Assembly: GCF_004138485.1 (NCBI RefSeq)
Contig: NZ_RYEV01000006.1
Span: 124,001-188,000, forward strand
DNA: 64,000 nucleotides
From: Peristeroidobacter soli
Lineage (GTDB): Bacteria; Pseudomonadota; Gammaproteobacteria; Steroidobacterales; Steroidobacteraceae
Direction: 5' to 3'
A model generated the notes under the pieces. It had not been told where the DNA came from. It saw only the letters and a list, made by a program, of their open reading frames with translations, and did no database searches. The position numbers were made by a program, and so were the translations under genes. Positions 49,360-58,443 of this stretch are shown piece by piece (position 1 is the first letter of the stretch; each line of letters starts with the position of its first letter).

Positions 49360-49836
49360 ATGAGAACTGCATTTGATTTCTCCCCCTTGTTCCGTTCCAC
49401 CGTCGGTTTCGACCGCATCTTCGATCTGCTGGACAACGCCCAGCGCGTTTCCACGATCGACAATTGGCCCCCGTACGACATCGTCAAGACCGGCGAGGAT
49501 CAGTATCGCGTCACGCTCGCCGTGGCGGGTTTCGGTGAGAGCGAGTTGAATATCACCCAGGACCGCAACCTGTTGCTGGTCAGCGGTGAGAAGGCCGCCG
49601 CCGAGGACTCTCAGTATCTGCATCGTGGCATCGCCGGACGTTCGTTCCAGCGCCGCTTCGAGCTCGCGGATCACGTGCGTGTCGCCGGTGCCAATCTCGC
49701 CAATGGCCTGCTGACCATCGACCTGAAGCGTGAGATCCCGGAGGCGATGAAGCCCCGCCGGATCGACATCAAGGCCGATCTCAGCCTGCCGCAGGCCGCT
49801 GCGCCGAAGATCGAGTCGGGCGTCAAAGCCGCCTGA
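49360..49836 (+). CDS. Hsp20/IbpA-type small heat-shock protein
   Basis: Predicted 158 aa, alpha-crystallin domain holdase. N-terminus MRTAFDFSPLFRSTVGFDRIF closely resembles IbpA/IbpB. The crystallin core includes YDIVKTGEDQYRVTLAVAGF and GLLTIDLKREIPE. ATG 49360 is preferred because the GAGGA at 49348-49352 sits seven bases before it; the ATG at 49354 is only one base after that site. Probable sigma-32 control plus RNA thermometer. Confidence 0.93.
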   Translation: MRTAFDFSPLFRSTVGFDRIFDLLDNAQRVSTIDNWPPYDIVKTGEDQYRVTLAVAGFGESELNITQDRNLLLVSGEKAAAEDSQYLHRGIAGRSFQRRFELADHVRVAGANLANGLLTIDLKREIPEAMKPRRIDIKADLSLPQAAAPKIESGVKAA

Positions 49837-49845
49837 GCTCGCGCC

Positions 49846-50646
49846 TTAGCTGGCAAGTAATGCCGGAACGCCGGGGCGGTGCTGCCGCCTCGGCGCCTGG
49901 CGTTTTTCTTCCGCCAGGCAATCGTCGAACGCCGAGCTCATGTACTGATAGCTCTTCACGATCGCCGATCTCACATTCGCAATTTCCCGCGCCTGCGGCT
50001 GATGGCCCAGCAGCGTTGCGATGATCTCCAGCGCTTCCCACGGATGCGTGTCGTCGTAGTGCGCGTGGACGCGCAGCCATTTCATCGCTTGCTTGCGCAC
50101 GTCGTTCGCAAAGCCGTTCTCGTACGTCGACGAGCTGCATACGAACGCCGCCCATTCCCCGGTGGTCCCTTCGATCGCAAAGTTCGTCGCCGCCATCGCG
50201 ACGGCCAGCGGGTCGCGCTCGCAGGTGTGCCAGCACCAGTGACTCAACGCATCCGCTGAATTGGAGCGCCACCCCGAGAGCAGAGCGTCGCGGCTCAGTC
50301 CGTGACCCTGTGACCAATCGATCCAATATTCGACATGATTCTGTTCCACTCGAATATTCCGGATCAGATATTTCCGCGCCATCGTATGCCCCGCGCCCAG
50401 CCCGTACTGAACCTTGAGCAGGTTCATCGCCATGTACTGCGGGAACTGTTCGATGACCGGCCAGAAACTGGCCAGAAAACAGCGCATCGCCGCCGGCGAC
50501 AGCACCCCCGCGTGCATCTGCTGAAAGATCTCGTGGGCGACGACCGTGTGTCGCGCGTCATCGCATTCCGCAACGATGTCCTGAAGCCACTCCGGATAAC
50601 TCTCCAGTGCCATCAATGCGCCGGTTCTAACAAACTGACTTTCCAT
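49846..50646 (-). CDS. TenA/heme-oxygenase-fold (iron-containing redox enzyme-like) protein
   Basis: Predicted 266 aa, all-helical, TenA/PqqC-like fold. Seen: EIFQQMHAGVLSPAAMRCFLASFWP, RNIRVEQNHVEYWIDW and HYDDTHPWEALEI, with Glu/His positions suitable for a diiron or heme site. Function is not known; such proteins include thiaminase, PQQ synthase and fatty-acid decarboxylase-like members. ATG 50646 has a strong AAGGAG upstream. Divergent from the Rieske-tailed oxidoreductase. Confidence 0.7.
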   Translation of the reverse strand: MESQFVRTGALMALESYPEWLQDIVAECDDARHTVVAHEIFQQMHAGVLSPAAMRCFLASFWPVIEQFPQYMAMNLLKVQYGLGAGHTMARKYLIRNIRVEQNHVEYWIDWSQGHGLSRDALLSGWRSNSADALSHWCWHTCERDPLAVAMAATNFAIEGTTGEWAAFVCSSSTYENGFANDVRKQAMKWLRVHAHYDDTHPWEALEIIATLLGHQPQAREIANVRSAIVKSYQYMSSAFDDCLAEEKRQAPRRQHRPGVPALLAS

Positions 50647-50703
50647 GTCGACACGCTCCTTGATGTCATCTCCATGACCGGAGCATGAGTGCCGCTCGTC
50701 CAT

Positions 50704-50734
50704 CCGTGCGTGCGACGACATCGCACACGCACGG
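50704..50734. repeat. GC-rich inverted repeat in the divergent intergenic region
   Basis: Perfect 9-base arms CCGTGCGTG (50704-50712) and CACGCACGG (50726-50734) flank a 13-base loop. The repeat lies about 60 bases upstream of the minus-strand TenA-like gene. It could be an operator or a leader hairpin. The remainder of 50647-50899 shows no gene I can support. Confidence 0.4.
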
Positions 50735-50899
50735 CGCGAGTGTACGTTGCGCATTGATTTGTCTTGCAGTTGCATCGATCGAAGCAATGCACACTACAGC
50801 GGTGACAGAGTTTGGATGTTGTACGTGAGGCAATATTGCACGGAGGTGTGTCCGGCCGGCGTCGTCGGAACTTGCCGAAAAACCATACGTTGCTCATCC

Positions 50900-52432
50900 A
50901 TGCCATCGACATCGACCAACGAAGCACTCTGGATGAACACCTCGCTGCCGGAGTTTCCGGCCCTGCAGCGGGACATCGACGTCGACGTACTCGTCGTCGG
51001 CGCCGGGCTCACTGGTATCACCACGGCGTATCTGCTGGGACAGGAGGGCGTGCGGGTCGCATTGATCGATCGCGAAAAAGTTGCCAGTGCGGACACGGCA
51101 CGCACGACGGCGCACCTCACCTATGTGACTGACGAACGCCTACATCATTTGGTAAGTAAATTTGGCGCGGATGCCGCGCGTAAATTCTGGGAAGGCGGCC
51201 AGGTCGCCATCGACACGATCGAGCGCATCGCCGAGGAGACCGGGAACGATGCGGATTTCGTTCGCGCGCCGGGCTACCTCCATGCGCGCGTCGGCGAGGC
51301 GCTCGATCCCAAGATGGTTGAGTCTTTGCGCAAGGACGCCGAGCTGGCGCGGTCATTCGGCTTCGAGGCCACCTTCACCGAGATCGCGCCCTACAGCAAC
51401 ATGCCCGCCGTGCAATTCGCACAGCAAGCGAAGTTTCATCCTCGCAAATATCTCAAGGGATTGCTGACCGTCATCCAGCAGCAAGACGGCCTGGTGTTCG
51501 AGAACACCTCGTTCGAGTCGGTGGACGACGGCGACCCGATGACGGTGCATGCCAACGGCCGCAAGGTCCGCTGCAAGTATCTGGTCATCGCCACTCACAA
51601 TCCGTTGATGGGCAAGAAGGGGGCGCTGACCGCCGGCCTGTTTCAAACAAAGCTGGCGCTCTACACCAGCTACGTGCTCGGCGCCCGCCTGCCTGAGAAT
51701 GCTGTACCGGAAGGACTGTATTGGGACACGAACGATCCGTACGAATACCTGCGGGTCGATCAGCGCGACGGCCATCAATACGCCATCTTCGGTGGCGAGG
51801 ACGTCAAGACCGGCCAGGAAGACGATTGCGAGCGGGTATTCGAAAGACTCACGCGGCGGCTGCGCCAGGTGCTTCCGCAGGCGCAGATCGAACGACGCTG
51901 GCTGGGTCAGGTTGTGGAAACAGATGATGGCATGCCGTTCATCGGCGAGAACGAGCAGCGCGAATTCATCGCGACCGGCTTTTGCGGCAACGGCTTCACG
52001 CTCGGCACGTTGAGCGCGCTCATGGCGCGGGACCGGTTCCTGGGCCGTGACAACCCGTGGTTCAGTCTGCTGGCCGTGAATCGCTCGCCCTTCCACGGCG
52101 GCGCATGGCGCTACGTGCAAGAGAACGTCGATTTCCCCTATTATTTCGTGCGCGATCGGCTGCGCCGGCCCGAGCTCGAGGCCCCCGACCAGGTGGCCAG
52201 GGGCGAGGGGCGGATTGTCAGCCATCAGGGCAAGAAGGTCGCGGCCTATCGCGACGAGTCCGGCAACCTGACCTTGTTGGCGCCTCAATGCACGCATCTG
52301 AAATGTCTGGTGAAGTGGAACAGTGCCGACCGCACTTGGGATTGTCCTTGCCATGGCTCGCGCTTCCGCTCGACGGGCGAAGTGCTGGGTGGGCCGGCGG
52401 AACAACCCTTGAAGCGGCTCCATGAGCAGTAG
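50900..52432 (+). CDS. FAD-dependent oxidoreductase with C-terminal Rieske domain
   Basis: Predicted 510 aa. N-terminal FAD motif VLVVGAGLTGITTAYLLGQEGVRVALIDR (DAO-type, ~30-60). The C-terminus is a Rieske 2Fe-2S domain: Cys464-x-His466 and Cys482-x-x-His485, with Cys469 and Cys484 as the possible disulfide. Such enzymes are widespread but of unclear substrate. ATG 50900 begins the N-terminal DAO-like region. It overlaps the next gene by 11 bases, so the two are co-translated. Confidence 0.88.
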   Translation: MPSTSTNEALWMNTSLPEFPALQRDIDVDVLVVGAGLTGITTAYLLGQEGVRVALIDREKVASADTARTTAHLTYVTDERLHHLVSKFGADAARKFWEGGQVAIDTIERIAEETGNDADFVRAPGYLHARVGEALDPKMVESLRKDAELARSFGFEATFTEIAPYSNMPAVQFAQQAKFHPRKYLKGLLTVIQQQDGLVFENTSFESVDDGDPMTVHANGRKVRCKYLVIATHNPLMGKKGALTAGLFQTKLALYTSYVLGARLPENAVPEGLYWDTNDPYEYLRVDQRDGHQYAIFGGEDVKTGQEDDCERVFERLTRRLRQVLPQAQIERRWLGQVVETDDGMPFIGENEQREFIATGFCGNGFTLGTLSALMARDRFLGRDNPWFSLLAVNRSPFHGGAWRYVQENVDFPYYFVRDRLRRPELEAPDQVARGEGRIVSHQGKKVAAYRDESGNLTLLAPQCTHLKCLVKWNSADRTWDCPCHGSRFRSTGEVLGGPAEQPLKRLHEQ

Positions 52433-53741
52433 AGCGGGCGACGAATACGACGTCATCGTCGTGGGTGCCGGTGCGGCCGGGCTGGCGGCAGCGGCGCATC
52501 TGAGCCGGAATGGCAAATCCGTTTGTATTCTCGAGGCGCGCGATCGCATTGGCGGTCGCATCCTCTCCGTTCGCCCGCGCGGCGCGGCGATGCCGCTGGA
52601 ATTGGGGGCGGAGTTCATTCACGGCGAGTCGCCGACGATCTTCGAGCAGTTGCGCCTGGCTGGTGATCTAGCCGTCGACGCCGCGCAAACGCGGTACCGA
52701 GTGCCGCAGCCCGGGCACATGAAGCGCAGCGAAGACTTGTTCGAGACCATGAAGGAGCGGCTGCAAAGCATTCCCAAGCCGCGTGCGGATCTGCCGTTCG
52801 CCGACTTTCTGCAGAAACATCAAAAGCGCTTGTCGCCGACGGTGCGGGCGTTCGCGACCATGCTGGTCGAGGGCTTCGATGCAGCCGATCCGGCGCGGGC
52901 CAGTGCCATCGAAATATTGAAAGAATGGGGTGGCGGAAGCGCGGCGGATGCACCGACGTTTCGACCGCAGCGAGGTTATGGCGCGTTGATGGATTCGCTG
53001 GCGGGAAGTATCGATCCCGCGAAGAGCTGTCTGCAGCTGGAATGCGCGGTGAATGAGGTTCGTTGGCGCAAGGGCGAAGTCATCGTCGGGTTCACCCGGC
53101 ACGGCGAGCCGGGGTCAGTGCGAGCGGCGCAGGCGATCGTTACCTTGCCGCTGTCGGTGATGCAGTTGCCCGCGCTGACGCCGGGGAGCGTGTTGTTTTC
53201 GCCGGCGTTGCCGAAGAAACAGTTGCCATTGTCGCGGTTATTGATGGGGCCGGTGGTGAAGTTGGTGCTGTGTTTCTCCCGGCCATTCTGGTCGGAGATC
53301 GACGATGGGATGCATCGTGACGTGGCGTTCTTCCATGCGACCGGGGCGCCGTTTCCGACGTTCTGGACGACGCTGCCCGTGCGCGCGCCGGTGCTCACTG
53401 CCTGGACGGGCGGGCCGAATGCGGCGAAGCTGGTTACGCGCAGCACGGATGAAGTGTTGAGGCCGGCATTGGCGAGTGTTACGGAGATATTCGGTAAGCG
53501 TCGCGATTATCGGAAGATGCTCGAGGCGGTGTATTGGCACGACTGGCAGAGCGATCCTTACTCATGTGGCGCGTACAGTTATGCGGGCGTGGGCGGCGGC
53601 CCGGCCAGGAAACAACTGGCGAAGTCGGTGGAGCAGACGTTGTTTTTTGCCGGCGAGGCGTTGGATGAACTGGAGTCCTCCAGCGTGGGCGGGGCGCTCA
53701 ATACCGGGCAGCGGGCGGCGAAGGAGTTACTGCAGGGCTGA
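52422..53741 (+). CDS. Flavin-containing monoamine oxidase-like protein
   Basis: Predicted 439 aa. FAD Rossmann motif VIVVGAGAAGLAAAAHL, then ARDRIGGRILSV and a C-terminal FAD-binding GEALDELESSSVGGALNTGQRAA. This is the MAO/LSD-like amine oxidase fold. The substrate is unknown; many relatives oxidise polyamines, carotenoids or amino acids. It is coupled to the Rieske-FAD gene by an 11-base overlap. Confidence 0.85.
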   Translation: MSSRAGDEYDVIVVGAGAAGLAAAAHLSRNGKSVCILEARDRIGGRILSVRPRGAAMPLELGAEFIHGESPTIFEQLRLAGDLAVDAAQTRYRVPQPGHMKRSEDLFETMKERLQSIPKPRADLPFADFLQKHQKRLSPTVRAFATMLVEGFDAADPARASAIEILKEWGGGSAADAPTFRPQRGYGALMDSLAGSIDPAKSCLQLECAVNEVRWRKGEVIVGFTRHGEPGSVRAAQAIVTLPLSVMQLPALTPGSVLFSPALPKKQLPLSRLLMGPVVKLVLCFSRPFWSEIDDGMHRDVAFFHATGAPFPTFWTTLPVRAPVLTAWTGGPNAAKLVTRSTDEVLRPALASVTEIFGKRRDYRKMLEAVYWHDWQSDPYSCGAYSYAGVGGGPARKQLAKSVEQTLFFAGEALDELESSSVGGALNTGQRAAKELLQG

Positions 53742-53848
53742 TAACGCAGCAACATGGTTTATTGAATCGCGCCGCGCCGGTTCGATCCCAGCCCCGATCG
53801 GCGCTCGCCGTCCGTTCCGAACCGGCGAAAAAGCGGTGGTTGCGTTAT
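53741..53848. repeat. Nested inverted repeats between the amine oxidase and ROK genes
   Basis: Outer 8-base arms ATAACGCA (53741-53748) and TGCGTTAT (53841-53848) enclose inner 9-base arms GCCGGTTCG (53776-53784) and CGAACCGGC (53818-53826). The structure fills the convergent gap (53742-53856) and might fold as a large terminator. Loop lengths are long, so function is uncertain. Confidence 0.45.
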
Positions 53849-53856
53849 TTGCCGTC

Positions 53857-54951
53857 CTAAGCTTCATCCTCCTCGTCCTCGCTGCGCCGGTTGGTAAACC
53901 TCGCATTTCCCAATCCGGTGCCGATCGTGAGCACGCCCCAATGCTCATAGTCCCTCATGCTCGGCACTTCACTGAGCCCCTGCACGACCGCGTCGTTATG
54001 CATCACGATCACCGTTTCGTGATCGCCGATCTTGGGAATGGCGGCGACCAGTTTCTCGGGCAGATTGAAGCTCTTGTGTTCCCAGTCGCCCGGCAGGTTC
54101 TGTCCGCCGCGCTCGATCGAGCCGTCCGGGCGAATCACGCCCGGGCAGCCGATGCCGATGAACGGCGCGAGATTCGCGCCATCTTTCTCGGCGCGCTTGA
54201 TCAACCCGACCAGCATGTCGATGAGCCGCTGCACGGCGTCCTCGCGCTCCGGCTCATCCTCGCGATGCCGCCACAGCTCGAAGTGTCCGACCTCGGCCTG
54301 GGAAAGGTCGGCGTTCTTCTTGCGTCGAAGGTTCACGATGCCGGCGCGGATGTTGGTGCCGCCGATGTCGACGGCGAGGATGCTGTCGTGTCCCGACAGG
54401 ATCCAGGACGGCACCAGTTGAATGCAACCGATCAAGCCCGCGTGATCGGAGTGACTGCGGATCGGTTTGATATCCAGGTCGATGCCGTCCGCCTTGAGCA
54501 GCACCGAGGTGCGGCCGATCGCCAGCTCGCCGATACGACTGGTGCGCAGGCCGCCGCCGACCACGATAGCTTCGGTGTCCTTCCAATCCTTGAGCTTCAG
54601 AAAACGGCGAATGACCTGCGCGAACTCCTGCGCGAATTCTTCGATCGCGCCATGAATCACACCGGCGGCCTCGGCGTCGCCTTCGGTGAGCATCTTGTCC
54701 AGTTCTTTCTTGCTGATCTGCTCGCTCGGCTCATCGCCCAGCGGGTCGTCGCCAGCACGGCTCACGCGATCGCGCCAGTCATCGAGGATGGCCTGGAAGG
54801 CGCGGCGGCTGGCGCGGTCGCCCAGGAAGCCGTCGGGGCTGCGCGTCTCCGCGTTGTACGCGTCCACGGTCACCATGCTCAGCACCTTGCCACCATGAGC
54901 GAGCAGGGGCGAGGGCGTGTCGTCGGTTTTCTTCGCGGTTTTCTTGGCCAT
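53857..54951 (-). CDS. ROK-family sugar kinase, apparently circularly permuted
   Basis: Predicted 364 aa. In ordinary ROK proteins the order is DxGGT near the N-terminus, then ND, GTGxG, and a C-terminal VxGGG. Here VVGGGLRTSRIGE is at ~131-143, ahead of VDIGGTNIRAGIVNL at ~194-208, GCPGVIRPDG at ~269, catalytic Asp320 in MHND and GTGLGN at ~344-349, after which the protein ends. No CxCGxxGCxE zinc motif is seen. Phosphate-transfer pieces are all present, so sugar phosphorylation is plausible, substrate unknown. Convergent with the amine oxidase. Confidence 0.75.
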   Translation of the reverse strand: MAKKTAKKTDDTPSPLLAHGGKVLSMVTVDAYNAETRSPDGFLGDRASRRAFQAILDDWRDRVSRAGDDPLGDEPSEQISKKELDKMLTEGDAEAAGVIHGAIEEFAQEFAQVIRRFLKLKDWKDTEAIVVGGGLRTSRIGELAIGRTSVLLKADGIDLDIKPIRSHSDHAGLIGCIQLVPSWILSGHDSILAVDIGGTNIRAGIVNLRRKKNADLSQAEVGHFELWRHREDEPEREDAVQRLIDMLVGLIKRAEKDGANLAPFIGIGCPGVIRPDGSIERGGQNLPGDWEHKSFNLPEKLVAAIPKIGDHETVIVMHNDAVVQGLSEVPSMRDYEHWGVLTIGTGLGNARFTNRRSEDEEDEA

Positions 54952-55018
54952 CCAGTAATACTCGAACCACCTCGTGTAAAAACACGCGGCACGGCATTAC
55001 GTTCCGTCGAAGTTGCTA

Positions 55019-56125
55019 CTACACGCCGATTCGCGTGCCTTGATCCGGCAGGTTGCTGAGCTTGGTGGCCAGTTCGAAGCGCAGCCCCTCCGGCGCGTAG
55101 CACATGCTGACCTTGCCGCCAAAGTCTTCGGCCAGTACTTGTTCGATGAGCCGGCTGCCAAAACCGCGTCGCTCCGGCGGCGAGACGCGGGGCCCGCCGG
55201 TTTCGAGCCAATGCAGGCGCAGGCATTTGTCGCCATCGATTGGCTCGAGGTTCCATCGGACGGTGACTTCGCCACCGGCCGCGGACAGCGCGCCATATTT
55301 CATCGAGTTGGTGGCGAGCTCGTGAATCGCCATGCTCAGCGACAGCGCCTGGCGCGCGGACAGATTGACGGGCGGCCCCTGTGCGCATATTTCACCCGGC
55401 GCCATGCTGTGGGGAATCAGTGCGCCTTCGATGATCGCGGCCATCGGCGCGCTGATCCAGCTCGACTGCGTGAGCACCATGTGCGCCTGGCCCAGCGCCT
55501 TGAGCCGACGACCGAAAGTGATGCGCGCCTCGTCGAGCGAACTGGCGGCGCGAAATGTTTGATCGCAAATCGAGTTGACGATGGCGAGCGTGTTCTGGAT
55601 GCGATGAGCCAGTTCCGCGTTGATCAGTTTTTCCTGTTGTTGCGCCTGCACCTTGGGCGTCGTTTCGATCACCGTGTCCAGCATGCCGGCAATGCGTCCA
55701 TCGTCGTCGCGAATCGGGCTGTAGCAGAACGTGAAATAGGCCTGCTCGGGTCGATCGTGACGTTCGACGATCAAAGGATAGTCCTCGATGAACGTCGGCT
55801 CGCCCGCATAGGCACGCACCACCAGCGGTTCGAGCATGTGCCACGCTTCCGCCCATACCTCCTGAAACGATCGGCCGATGGCCAGCGGCTTTTTGCCCAG
55901 GATGGGTAGAAATGCGTCGTTGTGAATCGAGATGCGCTGTGGACCCCACAACAGGCATTGCGGAAACGCCGAATCCAGGATCGCGCCCACCATGGTCCGC
56001 AGCGAATGCGACCAGCCACTGATCGGTCCGAGCGGATTGTTGGCCCAGTCGAGGCGACGTACCGCTTGTCCGCAAGCGCTGTGACCCAGGAATAGATGCA
56101 GGGCATCCGTCGTCGTCATGCGCAC
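55019..56125 (-). CDS. HWE-family sensor histidine kinase with PAS domain
   Basis: Predicted 368 aa, no membrane segment. N-terminal PAS-like sensor region (~25-160), then the HWE kinase: phospho-accepting His174 in AELAHRIQNTLAIV, ATP-binding HELATNSMKYGALS and RGFGSRLIEQVL. HWE kinases often act in general stress or light signalling through a separate response regulator; none is adjacent here. ATG at 56125 or 56119. The signal is unknown. Confidence 0.85.
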   Translation of the reverse strand: MRMTTTDALHLFLGHSACGQAVRRLDWANNPLGPISGWSHSLRTMVGAILDSAFPQCLLWGPQRISIHNDAFLPILGKKPLAIGRSFQEVWAEAWHMLEPLVVRAYAGEPTFIEDYPLIVERHDRPEQAYFTFCYSPIRDDDGRIAGMLDTVIETTPKVQAQQQEKLINAELAHRIQNTLAIVNSICDQTFRAASSLDEARITFGRRLKALGQAHMVLTQSSWISAPMAAIIEGALIPHSMAPGEICAQGPPVNLSARQALSLSMAIHELATNSMKYGALSAAGGEVTVRWNLEPIDGDKCLRLHWLETGGPRVSPPERRGFGSRLIEQVLAEDFGGKVSMCYAPEGLRFELATKLSNLPDQGTRIGV

Positions 56126-56300
56126 CGTCCTGAGAACGCGAGAGGAGGTGTCGTTTGGAATAGAGCGGTGCTCTTGCGCCCTGAATTCCGAGCCGCGGGC
56201 TTTTGTTCCCCTTCTTGCCGTTTAACCGTCACGAACCGTCAAATGACTGACCTGGTCCGGCGATGGTCCCGAGCGCGCCACAAGTCACCGCCGGGGTTCA

Positions 56301-57455
56301 TCATGAGGCAAGGACCCGATCGATGAGAGCGTCCGGCAATTGCCACGCGCGCAGTGTATTTACGTCGACTGAGGTACTTTCCTGGATCGTCGTCGGGGTG
56401 CGCGAGAAGCGGGGCGCCGGCGCGGGTTGAACGATTCCGGAATGAGTGACGAAGGTGCCTCGGGCGACGTTATGCGGGTGATCGATGGCTTCGCTCATGG
56501 GCAGCACCGGCGCGAAGCACGCATCGCTGTTCTCCAGCAGCGCGCACCAATGGGCCTGCGGCTGGCTCTGAAAGATTTTCTCGAAGCGCGCACGCATTTC
56601 CGGCCAGCAGGCCGGGTTCCAATGATCGGGATAATCGCTGATCGGAATGCTCAGCTTGTTGAGTAGCACAGCGAAGAACTGAATCTCCAGCGCGCCCACG
56701 CAAATCCATTTGTCATCGGCACAGCGATAGGTGTCGTAGAAGGGCGCGCCCCCGTCGAGCAGATTCGCATGTCGCTGCTCGAGCCAATTGCCGCCCGCGC
56801 GCATCGCGAACATCATGCTCATCAGCGACGCGGCACCGTCCGTCATCGCGCAGTCGACAACTTGCCCGACGCCGGTACTCCGCGCATTCAACAAAGCTGC
56901 GAGTACACCCATCGCGAGATACAACGCGCCGCCTCCGAAGTCACCGACCAGATTCAGCGGCGGCGTCGGTTTCTCCGCGCTACCGACCGAATGCAGCGCG
57001 CCGGACAGCGCGATATAGTTGATGTCGTGGCCAGCGGTGTGCGCGTTCGGCCCGTATTGTCCCCAGCCCGTCATGCGTCCATAAACCAGCTTGGGATTTT
57101 CCTGCAGCAGCACGTCCGGCCCGAGGCCGAGCTTTTCCAGGACACCGGGACGGAAACCTTCGATCAGCACGTCGGCGTTTTTCGCCAAGGCGCGGCAGAT
57201 TTCGACACCGACGCTTTGTTTCAAATCCACGGTCAGCACGCTGCGGCCGCGGTCGAGAATCGCGTCGAACGGTTGAGCCGGTGCGTTGGGACGCGAGATG
57301 CGAATGACTTGGGCGCCGAGATCGGAGAGCAGCATGCCGCAGAAGGGCGCTGGGCCCAGGCCTGCGAATTCCAGCACGCGCACGCCATGCAACGGACCGT
57401 TTGCAGTTGCGCGCGTGATCGCTGCGGACGATTTCATTGGTTCGGTCGAATTCAT
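56301..57455 (-). CDS. CaiB/BaiF CoA-transferase family, alpha-methylacyl-CoA racemase-like
   Basis: Predicted 384 aa. The N-terminus GVRVLEFAGLGPAPFCGMLLSDLGAQVIRI is typical of the family. His143 (GHDINY) and Asp172 (GDFGGG) match the catalytic pair of AMACR (His126/Asp156 in M. tuberculosis MCR). It would epimerise 2-methylacyl-CoA so that branched steroid or isoprenoid side chains enter beta-oxidation. An internal ATG at 57437 is an alternative start. Divergent from the TetR-type regulator. Confidence 0.85.
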   Translation of the reverse strand: MNSTEPMKSSAAITRATANGPLHGVRVLEFAGLGPAPFCGMLLSDLGAQVIRISRPNAPAQPFDAILDRGRSVLTVDLKQSVGVEICRALAKNADVLIEGFRPGVLEKLGLGPDVLLQENPKLVYGRMTGWGQYGPNAHTAGHDINYIALSGALHSVGSAEKPTPPLNLVGDFGGGALYLAMGVLAALLNARSTGVGQVVDCAMTDGAASLMSMMFAMRAGGNWLEQRHANLLDGGAPFYDTYRCADDKWICVGALEIQFFAVLLNKLSIPISDYPDHWNPACWPEMRARFEKIFQSQPQAHWCALLENSDACFAPVLPMSEAIDHPHNVARGTFVTHSGIVQPAPAPRFSRTPTTIQESTSVDVNTLRAWQLPDALIDRVLAS

Positions 57456-57598
57456 CGGGCACCGTCGGAGACAATGCCGAAAATTCTAGTCCAGAGCGTG
57501 GCATCGCGTACAACTTCAGCGCGCTTGCAGGAGCGCGCGGCGCCGGGTTTCGCGCCAAGGTTGATTTCTACAGTCCGCCATCGACTAACATAAGCCCA

Positions 57599-57612
57599 AT
57601 CAATCATTTGAT
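57599..57612. promoter_or_regulatory. Candidate operator upstream of the TetR gene
   Basis: A short inverted repeat ATCAA-TCAT-TTGAT lies 13 bases before the TetR start, in the divergent region between AMACR and the TetR regulator. Arms are only five bases, so it is a weak candidate for autoregulation. Confidence 0.25.
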
Positions 57613-57624
57613 CTGAAAACGACC

Positions 57625-58299
57625 ATGGCAGAGCGATCCACCAACGTGGCCCGGCGTCCGCGTCGGAAACGCGATCCCGAAGCGACCCGCGAGGCGATTC
57701 TGGCAGCGGCGCGCGGCGTGCTCGCCCAGGACGGCAAGGAAGGCTTGAGCGTGGCGCAAGTGGCGCAGCTCGCGGGCGTCAATCGGGGCACCGCGTATCA
57801 ACATTTCCAGACCCGCGAACAGCTCATCGAAGCGACCGCCGCCTGGGTCGCGGAGAAGCTGAATCAGGCCGCCTTCGGCGATCCGGCGACCACACACGAC
57901 ACGTCGGTCGATGCCCTGGTGGAAAAAGTCATGGGCGGGCTGTCCGAGTTCGCGATGGAGAATCCCGAGCTCGGCCGCGTCTGGCTGTACGAGCTGCTGA
58001 GCTCGGCGCGTCCCTCCGGCGATCAGTTCTGGCGCCAGTACAAGGAGCAGATGGAGCGCTTCACGCACACCGATTTCGCCCGTCCCGGCATCGACGTGGA
58101 AGTGCATTCGGTGGTGATGCTGGCCGGCACCTTCCTGTGGCCGGTATGGGTTCGCGCCCATGCCCGGACCGCCAAGGAGCGCAAGGAAATGACCGAGCGC
58201 TTCACCCGGGAGATGCTGCGCCTGTCCCTACAAGGCACGCTGCGCCCGGAAAAATTCCCCGAGCTGGACGCCAAGGTCGGCGGCAAAAAGCGCAAGTAA
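57625..58299 (+). CDS. TetR-family transcriptional regulator
   Basis: Predicted 224 aa. The N-terminal helix-turn-helix is ATREAILAAARGVLAQDG followed by SVAQVAQLAGVNRGTAYQHFQTREQLIEA. The C-terminal ligand domain is generic TetR. By position it probably represses the AMACR, enoyl-CoA hydratase and acyl-CoA genes; the effector is unknown but may be an acyl-CoA. The first residues RRPRRKRD are basic. Confidence 0.88.
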   Translation: MAERSTNVARRPRRKRDPEATREAILAAARGVLAQDGKEGLSVAQVAQLAGVNRGTAYQHFQTREQLIEATAAWVAEKLNQAAFGDPATTHDTSVDALVEKVMGGLSEFAMENPELGRVWLYELLSSARPSGDQFWRQYKEQMERFTHTDFARPGIDVEVHSVVMLAGTFLWPVWVRAHARTAKERKEMTERFTREMLRLSLQGTLRPEKFPELDAKVGGKKRK

Positions 58300-58443
58300 T
58301 ACGATTTGAGGCGTCAGCGACCCTGGCGCCACACGTCAGTCCCATACCTCCGATTGCATAATCAATAGCACTCGACTTGCAGCGTCGCCCTCATCTGGCT
58401 ACGGCCGGCCAGAGAAACGCAAACTGTCCGCAGTGCCCTTTCT

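Noticed and set aside
53776-53810. Possible tRNA (GGTTCGATCCC T-arm-like)
   Set aside because: Acceptor, D and anticodon arms cannot be paired around it; no CCA-compatible end.
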